DNA of 64,000 nt from assembly GCF_026341125.1 (NCBI RefSeq), contig NZ_JAPEOR010000002.1, positions 620,001-684,000 on the forward strand, in the 5' to 3' direction. Of the stretch, positions 16,190-24,556 are shown in pieces (position 1 is the first letter of the stretch; each line of letters begins with the position of its first letter). The position numbers and the translations under genes are program-made. The notes under the pieces were generated by a model. That model worked only from the letters and a program-made list of their open reading frames with translations, was not told the DNA's origin and made no database searches. This stretch comes from Streptomyces sp. NBC_01142 (lineage in GTDB: Bacteria; Actinomycetota; Actinomycetes; Streptomycetales; Streptomycetaceae).

Positions 16190-16978
16190 GTGTACCGCTT
16201 CCTGTTGTCCCGGCAGTGGGTGATCCTCACCCTCATCGCCCTCGTCCTCATCCCCGCGATGATCGAACTGGGCTTCTGGCAGCTCCACCGGCACCAGCAC
16301 CGGGTCACACAGAACACGCTGATCTCCAAGAACCTCACGGCGACACCGGTCCCGGTGAGTGAGCTCACCTCCCCCGGGCACACCGTCCCCCGCGCCGACT
16401 ACTGGCGCCAGGTCACCGCCACCGGCACCTTCGACACCGCGCACGAAGTCGTCGTACGCCGCCGTACCTCGGCCGACGACCGGGTCGGTTTCCATGTGCT
16501 GACCCCGCTGGTCCTGGCGGACGGGCGAGCGGTCCTGGTCAACCGCGGCTGGATCACTGCCGCCGCCGACCAGAAGGCCTTCCCCGCCGTGCCGGCCGCG
16601 CCCAAGGGCACCGTGACCGTCACCGGCCGGCTCAAGGCCGACGAGACGACGGGCGCCAGCGGCATCAAGGATCTGGCCGGTCTGCCACCCCGCCAGATCA
16701 TGCTGATCAGCAGCGAGCAGCAGGCGAAGTCGCTGGGCCGGTCCGTCCTCGGCGGCTATCTGGAGCAGTCCGCTCCCGAGCCTGCGGGCGGCAATCCGGA
16801 ACTGATCCCCGACCCCGACCACGAGTCCATCGGCGCGCACATGGCCTACGCCGTCCAGTGGTGGCTGTTCGCCGCGGCGGTACCCGTCGGCTGGGTGATC
16901 CTCGTACGCCGCGAGAAGAGCGACCGCGAGACAGCGGCGACGCGGAGCGCACCGGAGCCGGCGACCGCAAACGCGTAG
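16190..16978 (+). CDS. SURF1-family cytochrome oxidase assembly protein
   Basis: 262 residues from GTG 16190 (VYRFLLSRQWV); a TTG 15 nt earlier is in frame but less likely. The SURF1 layout is complete: an N-terminal helix (WVILTLIALVLIPAMIELGFW) followed by QLHRH, the periplasmic domain with YWRQVTATGTFD and VLVNRGWI, and a C-terminal helix (YAVQWWLFAAAVPVGWVIL) with the conserved HMAYAVQWW. It assists assembly of the aa3 oxidase, probably heme delivery to subunit I. Confidence 0.92.
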   Translation: MYRFLLSRQWVILTLIALVLIPAMIELGFWQLHRHQHRVTQNTLISKNLTATPVPVSELTSPGHTVPRADYWRQVTATGTFDTAHEVVVRRRTSADDRVGFHVLTPLVLADGRAVLVNRGWITAAADQKAFPAVPAAPKGTVTVTGRLKADETTGASGIKDLAGLPPRQIMLISSEQQAKSLGRSVLGGYLEQSAPEPAGGNPELIPDPDHESIGAHMAYAVQWWLFAAAVPVGWVILVRREKSDRETAATRSAPEPATANA

Positions 16979-17051
16979 TCGGCCCGCGTAGCGCAGGCCC
17001 CCCTGGCCCGCTGCTGCTTAGCAGCAGCCCCTGGCGGGAACACGCCAATGC

Positions 17052-18839
17052 GTGACGCAACGTATCGACGACTACGCACTCAGTGGCGATCTGCAGACCG
17101 CCGGACTCGTCGGCATGGACGGCTCCGTGGACTGGCTGTGCCTCCCCCGCTTCGACTCCGCGGCCTGCTTCGCCGCGCTGCTCGGCGACGAGAACAACGG
17201 CCACTGGCGGATCGCTCCGAAGGGCGCGGGCCCATGCACCCGCCGCAGCTATGTCGGTGAATCGCTGGTGCTCGAGTCGGTGTGGGAGACCCGGACCGGC
17301 ACCGTCAAGATCATCGACTTCATGCCGCAGCGCGACACGGCTCCCGATGTCGTACGGATCGTGGAGGGCGTCAGCGGCACGGTCGAGATGAGCGCCACCC
17401 TGCGGCTCCGCTTCGACTACGGCTCCGTCGTGCCGTGGGTGCGGCGCTCGGACGGCCACCGGGTGGCGGTGGCGGGCCCCGACTCCGTATGGCTGCGCAG
17501 CGAGCCGGAGGTCAAGACCTGGGGTCAACAGCTGAGCACCCGCTCGTCGTTCACCGTCGCCGAGGGCGAGAAGGTGGCGTTCGTCCTCACCTGGCATCCC
17601 TCGCACGAACCACGGCCGGAGCTGATCGACCCGCACGAGGCGCTGGAGCACAGCCTGGAGGACTGGGCCGAGTGGTCATCGCGCTGCCGGAGCAAGGGCC
17701 CGTACCGCGACGCCGTCGTCCGCTCGCTCATCACCCTCAAGGCGCTCACCTACGGCCCGACCGGCGGGATCGTCGCCGCGCCCACCACCTCCCTGCCGGA
17801 AGAGATACGCGGCGTACGCAATTGGGACTACCGCTACTGCTGGCTGCGCGACTCCACTCTCACGCTGGGCGCGCTGCTGACAGCCGGCTATCTCGACGAG
17901 GCGGCGGCCTGGCGCGACTGGCTGCTGCGCGCGGTGGCCGGCGACCCGGCCGATCTGCAGATCATGTACGGCCTGGCGGGCGAGCGCCGGCTGCCCGAGA
18001 TGGAGCTCCCGTGGCTGGCCGGTCACGCGGGCTCCGCGCCGGTGCGCATCGGCAACGAAGCCGTGAGCCAGTTGCAGCTCGATGTGTACGGAGAGGTCAT
18101 CGACTCGATGTTCCTGGCCCGGGAGGCGGGCCTGTCCACGGAGAAACACGCCTGGAATCTGCAGCTCACCCTGCTCGGCTTCCTGGAGTCCAAGTGGCGC
18201 GAGCCGGACGAGGGGCTGTGGGAAGTGCGGGGCCCGCGCCGCCACTTCGTGCACTCCAAGGTGATGGCGTGGGTCGCGGCCGACCGTGCCGTACGCACCC
18301 TGGAGGACAATCCTGAGCTGCGCGGGGACGCGCGGCGGTGGCGGACGATGCGGGACGAAGTACACCGGGAGGTGTGCGAGAAGGGCTACGACCCGGAGCG
18401 GAACACCTTCACGCAGTCGTACGGCTCCGTCGAACTCGACGCCTCGGCGCTGCTGATTCCGCGGGTCGGATTCCTGCCGCCCGACGACCCGCGGGTGATC
18501 GGGACGGTGGAGGCGGTACAGGAGGAGCTGGGCGCCGACGGCGGCCTGGTGCGCCGCTACAGCACGGCCGGCCGGGCGGTCGACGGGCTGCCGGGAGATG
18601 AAGGAGCCTTTCTGGCCTGTTCGTTCTGGCTGGTGGACGCGCTGCGGATGACGGGCCGGGTGAAGGAGGCCCGTCATCTCTTCGAGCGGCTCCTCGCCCT
18701 GCGCAACGACGTCGGGCTGCTCGCCGAGGAGTACGGCCCGGCGGCCGGGCGCCAGCTCGGCAACTTCCCGCAGGCCTTCAGCCATATCGCGCTGGTGAAC
18801 ACAGCCCTCGCACTGAGCCCGGACGAGACGGCAGGATAG
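17052..18839 (+). CDS. Glycoside hydrolase family 15 protein (trehalase/glucoamylase-like)
   Basis: 595 residues. The N-terminal part reads IDDYALSGDLQTAGLVGMDGSVDWLCLPRFDS, the standard opening of the actinobacterial GH15 group. The catalytic (alpha/alpha)6 barrel includes IRGVRNWDYRYCWLRDSTLTLGALL and, near the end, GLPGDEGAFLACSFWLVDAL with a candidate catalytic Glu. The mycobacterial relative acts as a trehalase, so trehalose or maltooligosaccharide hydrolysis is likely, in the cytoplasm (no signal peptide). The start is a GTG without a strong ribosome site. Confidence 0.88.
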   Translation: MTQRIDDYALSGDLQTAGLVGMDGSVDWLCLPRFDSAACFAALLGDENNGHWRIAPKGAGPCTRRSYVGESLVLESVWETRTGTVKIIDFMPQRDTAPDVVRIVEGVSGTVEMSATLRLRFDYGSVVPWVRRSDGHRVAVAGPDSVWLRSEPEVKTWGQQLSTRSSFTVAEGEKVAFVLTWHPSHEPRPELIDPHEALEHSLEDWAEWSSRCRSKGPYRDAVVRSLITLKALTYGPTGGIVAAPTTSLPEEIRGVRNWDYRYCWLRDSTLTLGALLTAGYLDEAAAWRDWLLRAVAGDPADLQIMYGLAGERRLPEMELPWLAGHAGSAPVRIGNEAVSQLQLDVYGEVIDSMFLAREAGLSTEKHAWNLQLTLLGFLESKWREPDEGLWEVRGPRRHFVHSKVMAWVAADRAVRTLEDNPELRGDARRWRTMRDEVHREVCEKGYDPERNTFTQSYGSVELDASALLIPRVGFLPPDDPRVIGTVEAVQEELGADGGLVRRYSTAGRAVDGLPGDEGAFLACSFWLVDALRMTGRVKEARHLFERLLALRNDVGLLAEEYGPAAGRQLGNFPQAFSHIALVNTALALSPDETAG

Positions 18840-18843
18840 GGCC

Positions 18844-19599
18844 ATGGATCTTGGACTGAAGGACCGCGTCTATGTCGTCACGGGTGCCTCGCGGGGACTG
18901 GGCAACGCGTCCGCCCGCGCACTCCTCGCCGACGGCGCGAAGGTTGTCATCAGCGGCCGCGACGAGAAGACGGTCACGGACGCCGCCGCCGAACTGGGCC
19001 CGAACGCCGTGGGTATCGCCGCCGACAACGCCGACCCGGCGGTGGCGGAGCGCCTGGTCGCGGCCGCGCGGGCGCACTTCGGCCGCTTCGACGGCGTACT
19101 GATCAGCGTGGGCGGTCCGCCGCCGGGATTCATCGCGGACAATACGGACGAACAGTGGGTGGCGGCGTTCGAGTCGGTCTTCCTGGGTGCGGTACGGCTC
19201 GCCCGTACGGCTGCGGCCGCACTGGGCGAGGGCGGGGTCATCGGCTTCGTGCTGTCCGGCTCCGTCCATGAGCCGATCCCGGGCCTGACGATCTCCAACG
19301 CCCTGCGCCCGGGACTGGCCGGCTTCGCCAAGTCCCTCGCGGACGAACTCGGCCCGCGCGGGATCCGGGTCGTCGGCCTGCTCCCGGCCCGGATCGACAC
19401 GGACCGGGTCCGCGAACTCGACGCCCTGTCGGGCGACGCGGAGGCGGCACGCACGGCGAACGAGTCCCGCATCCCGCTGCGGCGCTACGGCGCGGCGGAG
19501 GAGTTCGGCAGAACGGCGGCGTTCCTGCTGTCCCCGGCGGCGTCGTACCTGACGGGCGTGATGTTTCCGGTGGACGGCGGCGCGCGGCACGGCTTCTGA
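18844..19599 (+). CDS. Atypical short-chain dehydrogenase/reductase lacking the YxxxK motif
   Basis: 251 residues. The cofactor site YVVTGASRGLGNASARALLADG is normal and the fold ends with TGVMFPVDGGARHGF as in SDRs. Where the catalytic Tyr-x-x-x-Lys is expected, the chain reads GLTISNALRPGLAGFAKSL, without the Tyr or its paired Lys; the Ser of LSGS is present. It may bind NAD(P) without classical catalysis or use other residues. It starts 4 nt after the GH15 gene and is probably co-transcribed. Its 3' end converges on the AmaP gene. Confidence 0.85.
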   Translation: MDLGLKDRVYVVTGASRGLGNASARALLADGAKVVISGRDEKTVTDAAAELGPNAVGIAADNADPAVAERLVAAARAHFGRFDGVLISVGGPPPGFIADNTDEQWVAAFESVFLGAVRLARTAAAALGEGGVIGFVLSGSVHEPIPGLTISNALRPGLAGFAKSLADELGPRGIRVVGLLPARIDTDRVRELDALSGDAEAARTANESRIPLRRYGAAEEFGRTAAFLLSPAASYLTGVMFPVDGGARHGF

Positions 19600-19670
19600 C
19601 GGAACAGCAAACGGGGCGAAACGGTACGTAACAGTCAGGGCTGGGGCAGGTGGCGACGAGAGGAGCCCCG

Positions 19671-19706
19671 GGGGCGGGGCAGCGGTGAGTCATCCGGCCC
19701 CGCCCC
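19671..19706. terminator. GC-rich hairpin between convergent genes
   Basis: A 10-bp perfect stem (GGGGCGGGGC at 19671-19680, complement at 19697-19706) with a 16-nt loop lies between the SDR (+) and the AmaP-like gene (-). Probably a bidirectional terminator. Confidence 0.5.
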
Positions 19707-19710
19707 ACCC

Positions 19711-20289
19711 TCAGCTGACCCGCTGCGCTCCGTGCTTCGCCGCCCGCAGGCGCACCTCCGCGGGAAGCGCCGCCAGCCCCGCCGACTCCCGCGCCTGCCC
19801 CACCGCCTCGTCCGTCAGGCGGGTCAGCGCCTCACCCGGCGCCACATGCGGTTCGAGCAGCAGGTTCACCCTTGCCTCCGGGGTGCTGCGGCGGCCCTTG
19901 AGGGTGACGGAGGCGCGGGCCACACCCTCCAGGGCCTGCGCCTCGCCCTCCATGACGTCCTCCAGTGCGCGCCCCCGCAACAGCGCGCCCGCCCCGTCGC
20001 CGCTGTCGACCAGGACCTCGGTCAGCCGGGACCGGCGCAGTTGGGCGAACAGCCACCACAGGGCCAGCAGTACCGCCACCGCCAGCACGGCGATGACCGT
20101 CGGCCACCACCAGCTCTCGTCCCGCCAGCGGTCCCGGTCCGCCGCACTCAGCAGCACATCGCGGGGCCCGTAGTACGGCCACCAGGACGGCACGGACAGT
20201 CCGGTCCCCGGGACGAGCACCGCCGCGCCGGCACACAGCAGCGCCAGCCCGGCGAGGCCGAGCAGTACACGATTGACCACCCGAAGCAT
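19711..20289 (-). CDS. AmaP-like alkaline shock membrane anchor protein
   Basis: 192 residues from ATG 20289. Two membrane helices (VNRVLLGLAGLALLCAGAAVLV and WWPTVIAVLAVAVLLALWWLF) are separated by a loop with WWPYYGPRDVLLSAADRDRWRDESWWW. The cytoplasmic tail has ALEGVARASVTLKGRRSTPEARVNLLLEP, the Asp23-like strand pattern. AmaP anchors Asp23-type proteins to the membrane in Gram-positives, and the upstream genes encode such proteins. Last of five same-strand genes. Confidence 0.8.
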   Translation of the reverse strand: MLRVVNRVLLGLAGLALLCAGAAVLVPGTGLSVPSWWPYYGPRDVLLSAADRDRWRDESWWWPTVIAVLAVAVLLALWWLFAQLRRSRLTEVLVDSGDGAGALLRGRALEDVMEGEAQALEGVARASVTLKGRRSTPEARVNLLLEPHVAPGEALTRLTDEAVGQARESAGLAALPAEVRLRAAKHGAQRVS

Positions 20290-20296
20290 CCCGGTC

Positions 20297-20989
20297 TCAC
20301 CTCTTCTTCGCCGGCGGCCGGGCGACACGCACAGCGAGGGCCGGCGGCCTCTCGAGACCGAGTTCGCTGATCCCGGTGCCCAGTGCGGTGTCCAGATCGG
20401 CGCGTACGTCGTCGAGCTCACGGAAGTGGGACTGGGCGCGCACCGAGACCTTCGTGCGTCCCATCCGTACGCGTACGGACTGCACACCGGACACCTCCAT
20501 CGCCCGGTCACGCAGCACGTACGCCGCCGCGTCCCGGTCGAGACCGGCGCGCACATCCTCACGGTGGCGGCGCATCGGCAGCAGCGCCCGCAGCCCGGGG
20601 GTGACGGCAAGGACGATCAGGCATACGCCGAGGGCCATCACGGCCCCCGCGGCCACCAGCACCCACACGTTGTCGAGCCGCCACTGCGCGAGGTGTTCCG
20701 CGGCGGCGCGACGCCAGTACATGGCCGGGCGGTCGGCCCGTACCGCCGCCACGTCGTACAGGAGCAGGCCCGCACCGCCGAGCACCAGCAAGGCCAGCAG
20801 CGCGGCCGGGACCCGGCGCGCGGACCAGAAGCGCCCGTTCCTGCCGCCGTCGCCGTCCTTCGGGACAGAGCCCGGTTCGTATGCCGCGGCCGACTCGGAC
20901 TGGTCCAGGTCGAGCACGGGTGCGGGTGCGGGCCTTCCCGGTGTTCCCGGTGTTCCCGGTGTTACGGACTCGGGCCCCGGCTCGCTCAT
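20297..20989 (-). CDS. Membrane protein of the Asp23 cluster (DUF6286-like)
   Basis: 230 residues from ATG 20989, overlapping the stop of the upstream Asp23 gene by 4 nt. A disordered N-terminus with GTPGTPG repeats is followed by two helices (RVPAALLALLVLGGAGLLLYD and VWVLVAAGAVMALGVCLIVLAV). The C-terminal cytoplasmic domain has GVQSVRVRMGRTKVSVRAQSHF, similar in strand pattern to the AmaP tail. It resembles AmaP in architecture and is probably a second anchor or regulator for Asp23 proteins. Confidence 0.72.
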   Translation of the reverse strand: MSEPGPESVTPGTPGTPGRPAPAPVLDLDQSESAAAYEPGSVPKDGDGGRNGRFWSARRVPAALLALLVLGGAGLLLYDVAAVRADRPAMYWRRAAAEHLAQWRLDNVWVLVAAGAVMALGVCLIVLAVTPGLRALLPMRRHREDVRAGLDRDAAAYVLRDRAMEVSGVQSVRVRMGRTKVSVRAQSHFRELDDVRADLDTALGTGISELGLERPPALAVRVARPPAKKR

Positions 20990-21333
20990 CGGATCCTCCC
21001 CTTTGCCGCGTGACGCGCGTGGGCGGAGTGCAGCCGCTCGACCTGCACGGCCACTTCGGGGACGTCCATCCCCGCCAACGCCTTTACCCGCTGGACGACT
21101 CGATGACGCACGGCACCGCACTGGCCGCCGATGTCGCAGGGGTAGTCGAGTTCCAGGCTGATGCGCACCCGGGCGATGGCGTGGTGCACCGTGACCGCGG
21201 CCCGGGGCGCGGTGCCACCCTCCGGTACGGCGTCGAGAGCCTCCCGCGCCGCCTGCGCGGCGATCTTCGCCACGACCCGGTCGGCGATGGTGGTCGCCCC
21301 TCGACCGGCGGCCGCGACACGCTCAACGGCCAC
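20986..21333 (-). CDS. Asp23/Gls24-family envelope stress protein (short)
   Basis: 115 residues from GTG 21333. TTIADRVVAKIAAQAAREALD is the typical Asp23 start and VRISLELDYPCDIGGQCGAVRHRVVQRVKALAGMDVPEVAVQVERL is its second half, including the helix followed by the V-x-V strand. Asp23 proteins coat the inner face of the membrane under cell-envelope or alkaline stress. It lies 6 nt after the tiny membrane-protein gene and is coupled to the next gene by overlap. Confidence 0.83.
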   Translation of the reverse strand: MAVERVAAAGRGATTIADRVVAKIAAQAAREALDAVPEGGTAPRAAVTVHHAIARVRISLELDYPCDIGGQCGAVRHRVVQRVKALAGMDVPEVAVQVERLHSAHARHAAKGRIR

Positions 21334-21339
21334 GGCGCG

Positions 21340-21531
21340 TCACCGCCGCCGGTCGCCACGGTCACGGGCCCGGAAGAAGTCGCCGGGTTCAAGATCGCCG
21401 TCGAGGAACCGGCCCGCCACAAAGCCGACCGCTCCCAAGGCGGCCACCAGGAGAAAGGCACCGAAGCCGCCGAAGTATCCGGCGAAGCCGAGCGCCATGC
21501 CGGCCACCATGCCGACCACAGCCATGCTCAT
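21340..21531 (-). CDS. Tiny membrane protein of the Asp23 cluster
   Basis: 63 residues from ATG 21531, preceded by GAGGAG. Two short Gly/Ala-rich hydrophobic stretches (AVVGMVAGMALGFAGYFGGFG and LLVAALGAVGFVAGRF) are followed by an Asp/Arg-rich tail. Small two-helix proteins (DUF2273-like) accompany Asp23/AmaP genes in other Gram-positives, and this one fits the same slot. Confidence 0.75.
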   Translation of the reverse strand: MSMAVVGMVAGMALGFAGYFGGFGAFLLVAALGAVGFVAGRFLDGDLEPGDFFRARDRGDRRR

Positions 21532-21542
21532 CGTGCACTCCT

Positions 21543-22046
21543 CTACTGGAGACGCGGCTCCGGCTCTTCTTCCTCTTCATCGGGCAGCTTCACATCGCTG
21601 ACCGCGATATTGACCTCGACGACCTCGAGCCCTGTCATCCGTTCCACGGCGGACACGACGTTCTCGCGGACATCGCGGGCGACGTCGGAGATGGAGACGC
21701 CGTAGTCGACGACGATCTCGATGTCGAGGGCCGTCTGCACCTCGCCGACCTCGGCCTTCACCCCTCGGGTGACATTGGACCTGCCGCCGCCGCTGCCGGG
21801 CACGCGGTCGCGTACGGCACCGAGAGTGCGGGAGAAGCCGCTGCCCATGGCATGGACACCGATGACTTCACGGGCCGCGAGGCCGGCGATCTTCTCCACC
21901 ACGCCGTCGGCGATGGTGGTCCGGCCACGGGAGCCGGGGTCGCCTCCGCCACGCCTGGCGGCCGAGGGCTTCCTGAGACGCTCGCCCGAGCCCGACGACG
22001 CATCGCCAGAGGGCTCGGGCCGGTTCTGCTGAGCGGTGTCGGACAT
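21543..22046 (-). CDS. Asp23/Gls24-family envelope stress protein
   Basis: 167 residues from ATG 22046. After a disordered 40-residue N-terminus, GRTTIADGVVEKIAGLAAREVIGVHAMG opens the Asp23 domain. VQTALDIEIVVDYGVSISDVARDVRENVVSAVERMTGLEVVEVNIAVSDVKL completes it, and an acidic tail ends the chain. First gene of the cluster and probably the main membrane-associated stress protein. A divergent gene starts 93 nt away. Confidence 0.9.
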   Translation of the reverse strand: MSDTAQQNRPEPSGDASSGSGERLRKPSAARRGGGDPGSRGRTTIADGVVEKIAGLAAREVIGVHAMGSGFSRTLGAVRDRVPGSGGGRSNVTRGVKAEVGEVQTALDIEIVVDYGVSISDVARDVRENVVSAVERMTGLEVVEVNIAVSDVKLPDEEEEEPEPRLQ

Positions 22047-22139
22047 CGCCGTTCGTCCTTTCCGGGCGGTGGTGGACTCCGCTGTCCACATTAAGTGCGC
22101 TTGCCCGATTTCGCGCCGGGAATGCGGCAGGCTTGAGTA

Positions 22140-22802
22140 ATGACGACTGCTGATGCGGTACGGCGACGACTGGGCCTTGGCAGGCTGCTTCCGCTGGGCG
22201 GGGCGGCGGACGGGGCATGGGTGACCGAACAGGCGGCGGATGCGGTGCTGCGGCGGGCGGCGGCGCAGGTGCCGGGGGCCGTGCTGGGCCGGCTCAGGCT
22301 GGCCCTCGCGGATCCCGAATCGGCGGCAGCGCCCACGGTTCCGCCCCCGCCGAGCGGGCTGCCGCCGGGGCCGCTGCGCATCGAGGCGGAGTTCGCGGCG
22401 TCGGCGCGGGAGCCGCTGCCGGCCTCGGCGTGGGCGCTGCGCGCCGCCCTGTTCACGGCCGCGGTGGACTTGTTGGGGCTGGAGCTCGCGGAGGTGGATC
22501 TGCGGGTGACGGAGCTGCTGGACACCGTCCCGAAAACAGCGGCCCCCACTCCGCCGACCGAGGTACGACCCGCCACTCCGACGACCCCGACGGCCACGGC
22601 GGCGTCCCGGGCCCCCGGTGTCGCCCACCTGACGGCGACCCTGGGCACGGCGGTGCATCTGGCCCCGGACCATGTCCGTGTCGAGGTGGCAACGGCGAGC
22701 GGTCACCGCCCCCTGGACGTGGTTCGCGCGGTCCGCGAGGCGGTGAGAGCGACGCTCACGGACGACCGCCCGGTAACGGTACTGATCAGCGCGGCTCTCT
22801 GA
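22140..22802 (+). CDS. Hypothetical protein divergent from the Asp23 cluster
   Basis: 220 residues rich in Ala, Pro and Leu, with no signal peptide. RRRLGLGRLLPLGGAADGAWVTEQAADAVLRRA opens it. The second half (AHLTATLGTAVHLAPDHVRVEVATASGHRPLDVVRAVREAVRATLTDDRPVTVLISAAL) has the strand-helix-strand rhythm of an Asp23-type domain. I recall similar unnamed proteins next to Asp23 genes in other Streptomyces. It may be a divergent Asp23 paralogue (inference). Confidence 0.7.
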   Translation: MTTADAVRRRLGLGRLLPLGGAADGAWVTEQAADAVLRRAAAQVPGAVLGRLRLALADPESAAAPTVPPPPSGLPPGPLRIEAEFAASAREPLPASAWALRAALFTAAVDLLGLELAEVDLRVTELLDTVPKTAAPTPPTEVRPATPTTPTATAASRAPGVAHLTATLGTAVHLAPDHVRVEVATASGHRPLDVVRAVREAVRATLTDDRPVTVLISAAL

Positions 22803-22919
22803 TGCAGGGATTCAGACCGATCAGCGCGCTCTGCGATTCAGCCCGGGCGAGCGGGAACACGCCGGCCCGTGCTGCGACCTGGACCGGGGCACTCCGCCGG
22901 GGTCGTGACCTGCCGCACC

Positions 22920-22959
22920 CTGACGGGGGGCGTGGGGGCAACCCCGCGCCCCCCGTCAG
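22920..22959. terminator. Hairpin terminator between convergent genes
   Basis: A 13-bp perfect stem (CTGACGGGGGGCG at 22920-22932, complement at 22947-22959) with an inner GGG/CCC pair lies between the hypothetical gene (+) and the enoyl-CoA hydratase gene (-), serving both. Confidence 0.7.
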
Positions 22960-22979
22960 AGGGCGGGTGGGTGGGAGCA

Positions 22980-23771
22980 TCAGTCCGCCAGACCCGCCAG
23001 GTCGCGCAGGCGGCGGGCCTGGGCCGCGCGTTCCGCCGTGCGCTGGTCCTCGTACGAGCGGCCCGTCGCACCTTGCAGCAATGCCTTCGTCTCGATCACC
23101 GCGTCCCGCGGCGCCGCCAGCAGCGCCGATGCCAGGTCCCGTACCGAGCCGTCGAGTTCATCGCCGGGCACCGCAAGATTGGCGAGGCCGATACGCTCCG
23201 CCTCCTCCGCGTACACGAAGCGGCCTGTCGCGCAGATCTCCAGCGCGCGGGCGTAACCGACGAGAGAGACCAGCGGGTGCGTGCCCGTGAGGTCGGGGAC
23301 GAGCCCGAGGCTGGTCTCGCGCATGGCGAACTGCACGTCCTGCGCCACGACCCGGAGGTCGCAAGCGAGGGCGAGCTGGAAGCCGGCTCCGATCGCATGG
23401 CCCTGGACGGCCGCGATCGTGACGATGTCACTGCGGCGCCACCACGTAAACGCTTCCTGGTACTCGGCGATGACCGCGTCGAGCTCCGCGTCGGAGCCGC
23501 GGGCGAGGTCGAGGAAGGACGGCTCGCCGTCGAAGCCCTCGGGCGTGAACGCCTGCCGGTCCAGCCCCGCGGAGAAGGACTTGCCCTCACCGCGCAGCAC
23601 CACGACCCGCACGCTGCCCGGCAGTGACCGCCCCGCCTGCACCAACGCCCGCCACAGAGCGGGAGATTGGGCGTTGCGCTTGTCCGGGTTGGTCAAGGTC
23701 ACCGTGGCAACCGCGTCCTCGACGGTGAGCCGTACGCCGTCCTTGTCGAGCACAGAGTCGAGCGAAGTCAT
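22980..23771 (-). CDS. Enoyl-CoA hydratase/isomerase family protein
   Basis: 263 residues from ATG 23771, preceded by GGAGGCG. Crotonase marks are clear: TVTLTNPDKRNAQSPALW, the first oxyanion-hole strand GKSFSAGLDRQAF, the second VQGHAIGAGFQLALACDLRV, and ETSLGLVPDLTGTHPL. It probably acts on a CoA thioester in beta-oxidation or a related route. The position of the usual second catalytic Glu reads LGLVPDL, so isomerase or hydrolase activity is also possible. It stands alone. Confidence 0.9.
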   Translation of the reverse strand: MTSLDSVLDKDGVRLTVEDAVATVTLTNPDKRNAQSPALWRALVQAGRSLPGSVRVVVLRGEGKSFSAGLDRQAFTPEGFDGEPSFLDLARGSDAELDAVIAEYQEAFTWWRRSDIVTIAAVQGHAIGAGFQLALACDLRVVAQDVQFAMRETSLGLVPDLTGTHPLVSLVGYARALEICATGRFVYAEEAERIGLANLAVPGDELDGSVRDLASALLAAPRDAVIETKALLQGATGRSYEDQRTAERAAQARRLRDLAGLAD

Positions 23772-23897
23772 GAGGCGCCTCCGGTTCGGTGCAGTCAGTA
23801 CAAACGAAGATAAGTGACTGCACAGTAACCACCCGGCCGACCAAGCGACCGACCGGGTGGCCACCGTAGAAACCGGTTGGCCGAAGAGCCTCGGTCG

Positions 23898-24119
23898 TCA
23901 GGCCGAAGCGGCCTTCTTGCCTCGTGTCGCTCCGCCGCGTCCCCGCAGCGTGACTCCGGACTCGCTGAGCATCCGGTGGACGAATCCGTAGGAGCGGCCG
24001 GTTTCTTCGGCCAGCGCCCGGATGCTCGCACCGGAGTCGTACTTCTTCTTCAGGTCTGCCGCGAGCTTGTCGCGCGCGGCGCCGGTTACCCGGCTGCCCT
24101 TCTTCAGAGTCTCGGCCAC
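23898..24119 (-). CDS. Small helix-turn-helix protein conserved in actinobacteria
   Basis: 73 residues from GTG 24119 with GAGGAGG 5 nt upstream. KKGSRVTGAARDKLAADLKKKYDSGASIRALAEETGRSYGFVHRMLSESGVTLRGRGG is almost entirely one HTH (SIRALAEETGRSYGFVHRMLSE) with basic flanks. It looks like a resolvase-type or homeodomain-like DNA-binding protein, small enough to act as a nucleoid or regulatory factor. I recall near-identical proteins across Streptomyces but no proven function. Confidence 0.88.
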   Translation of the reverse strand: MAETLKKGSRVTGAARDKLAADLKKKYDSGASIRALAEETGRSYGFVHRMLSESGVTLRGRGGATRGKKAASA

Positions 24120-24129
24120 CCGTGCCTCC

Positions 24130-24411
24130 TCATGGGAAGTGCGCTCTGGACTTCTCATGATCACCCCTCGAGGGCTTCCTGGCCACCCATTCGGCAAGGT
24201 CGGTGCGAAAGGGTTTGCCGGACGCCGGGCGGTCACCATGAGCGGAATCTGACATTCCGCCCATGCGTATTCGCACGTCCGAGCGGGTTCCCGCAAGAAG
24301 TGCCAGGTCAGCACCGCACTGCGGGCACAGGTGCGGCATATGCCCGGACCGACAGGATTCGCCCGGTGCCACGCCGCGGTACGAGACGCACTCACACAGA
24401 TGATGGATCAC
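24130..24411 (-). CDS. Possible small zinc-ribbon-like protein (doubtful)
   Basis: An open frame of 93 residues from GTG 24411 contains HLCECVSYRG, ESCRSGHMPHLCPQCGADLALL, so two Cys-pair knuckles in the right spacing for a zinc ribbon, followed by an Arg-rich tail. It ends 10 nt before the start of the HTH gene on the same strand. There is no strong ribosome site, and the tail looks unstructured. Listed because the paired CxC/CPxCG pattern is unlikely by chance; it may still be spurious. Nothing else is visible in 24120-24556. Confidence 0.3.
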   Translation of the reverse strand: MIHHLCECVSYRGVAPGESCRSGHMPHLCPQCGADLALLAGTRSDVRIRMGGMSDSAHGDRPASGKPFRTDLAEWVARKPSRGDHEKSRAHFP

Positions 24412-24556
24412 CCGTAGGCCGAATGATCCATACGGAGTGGATCAGCACCGGGCCGGACCAGCACCCGGCCGACACGGGGCCGGCACGGGGCCAGGACACG
24501 GCAGAGACCCGCTCACCACCCGCCCAGGACCCGGCCGCGACGCGGCCCGGGACGGC

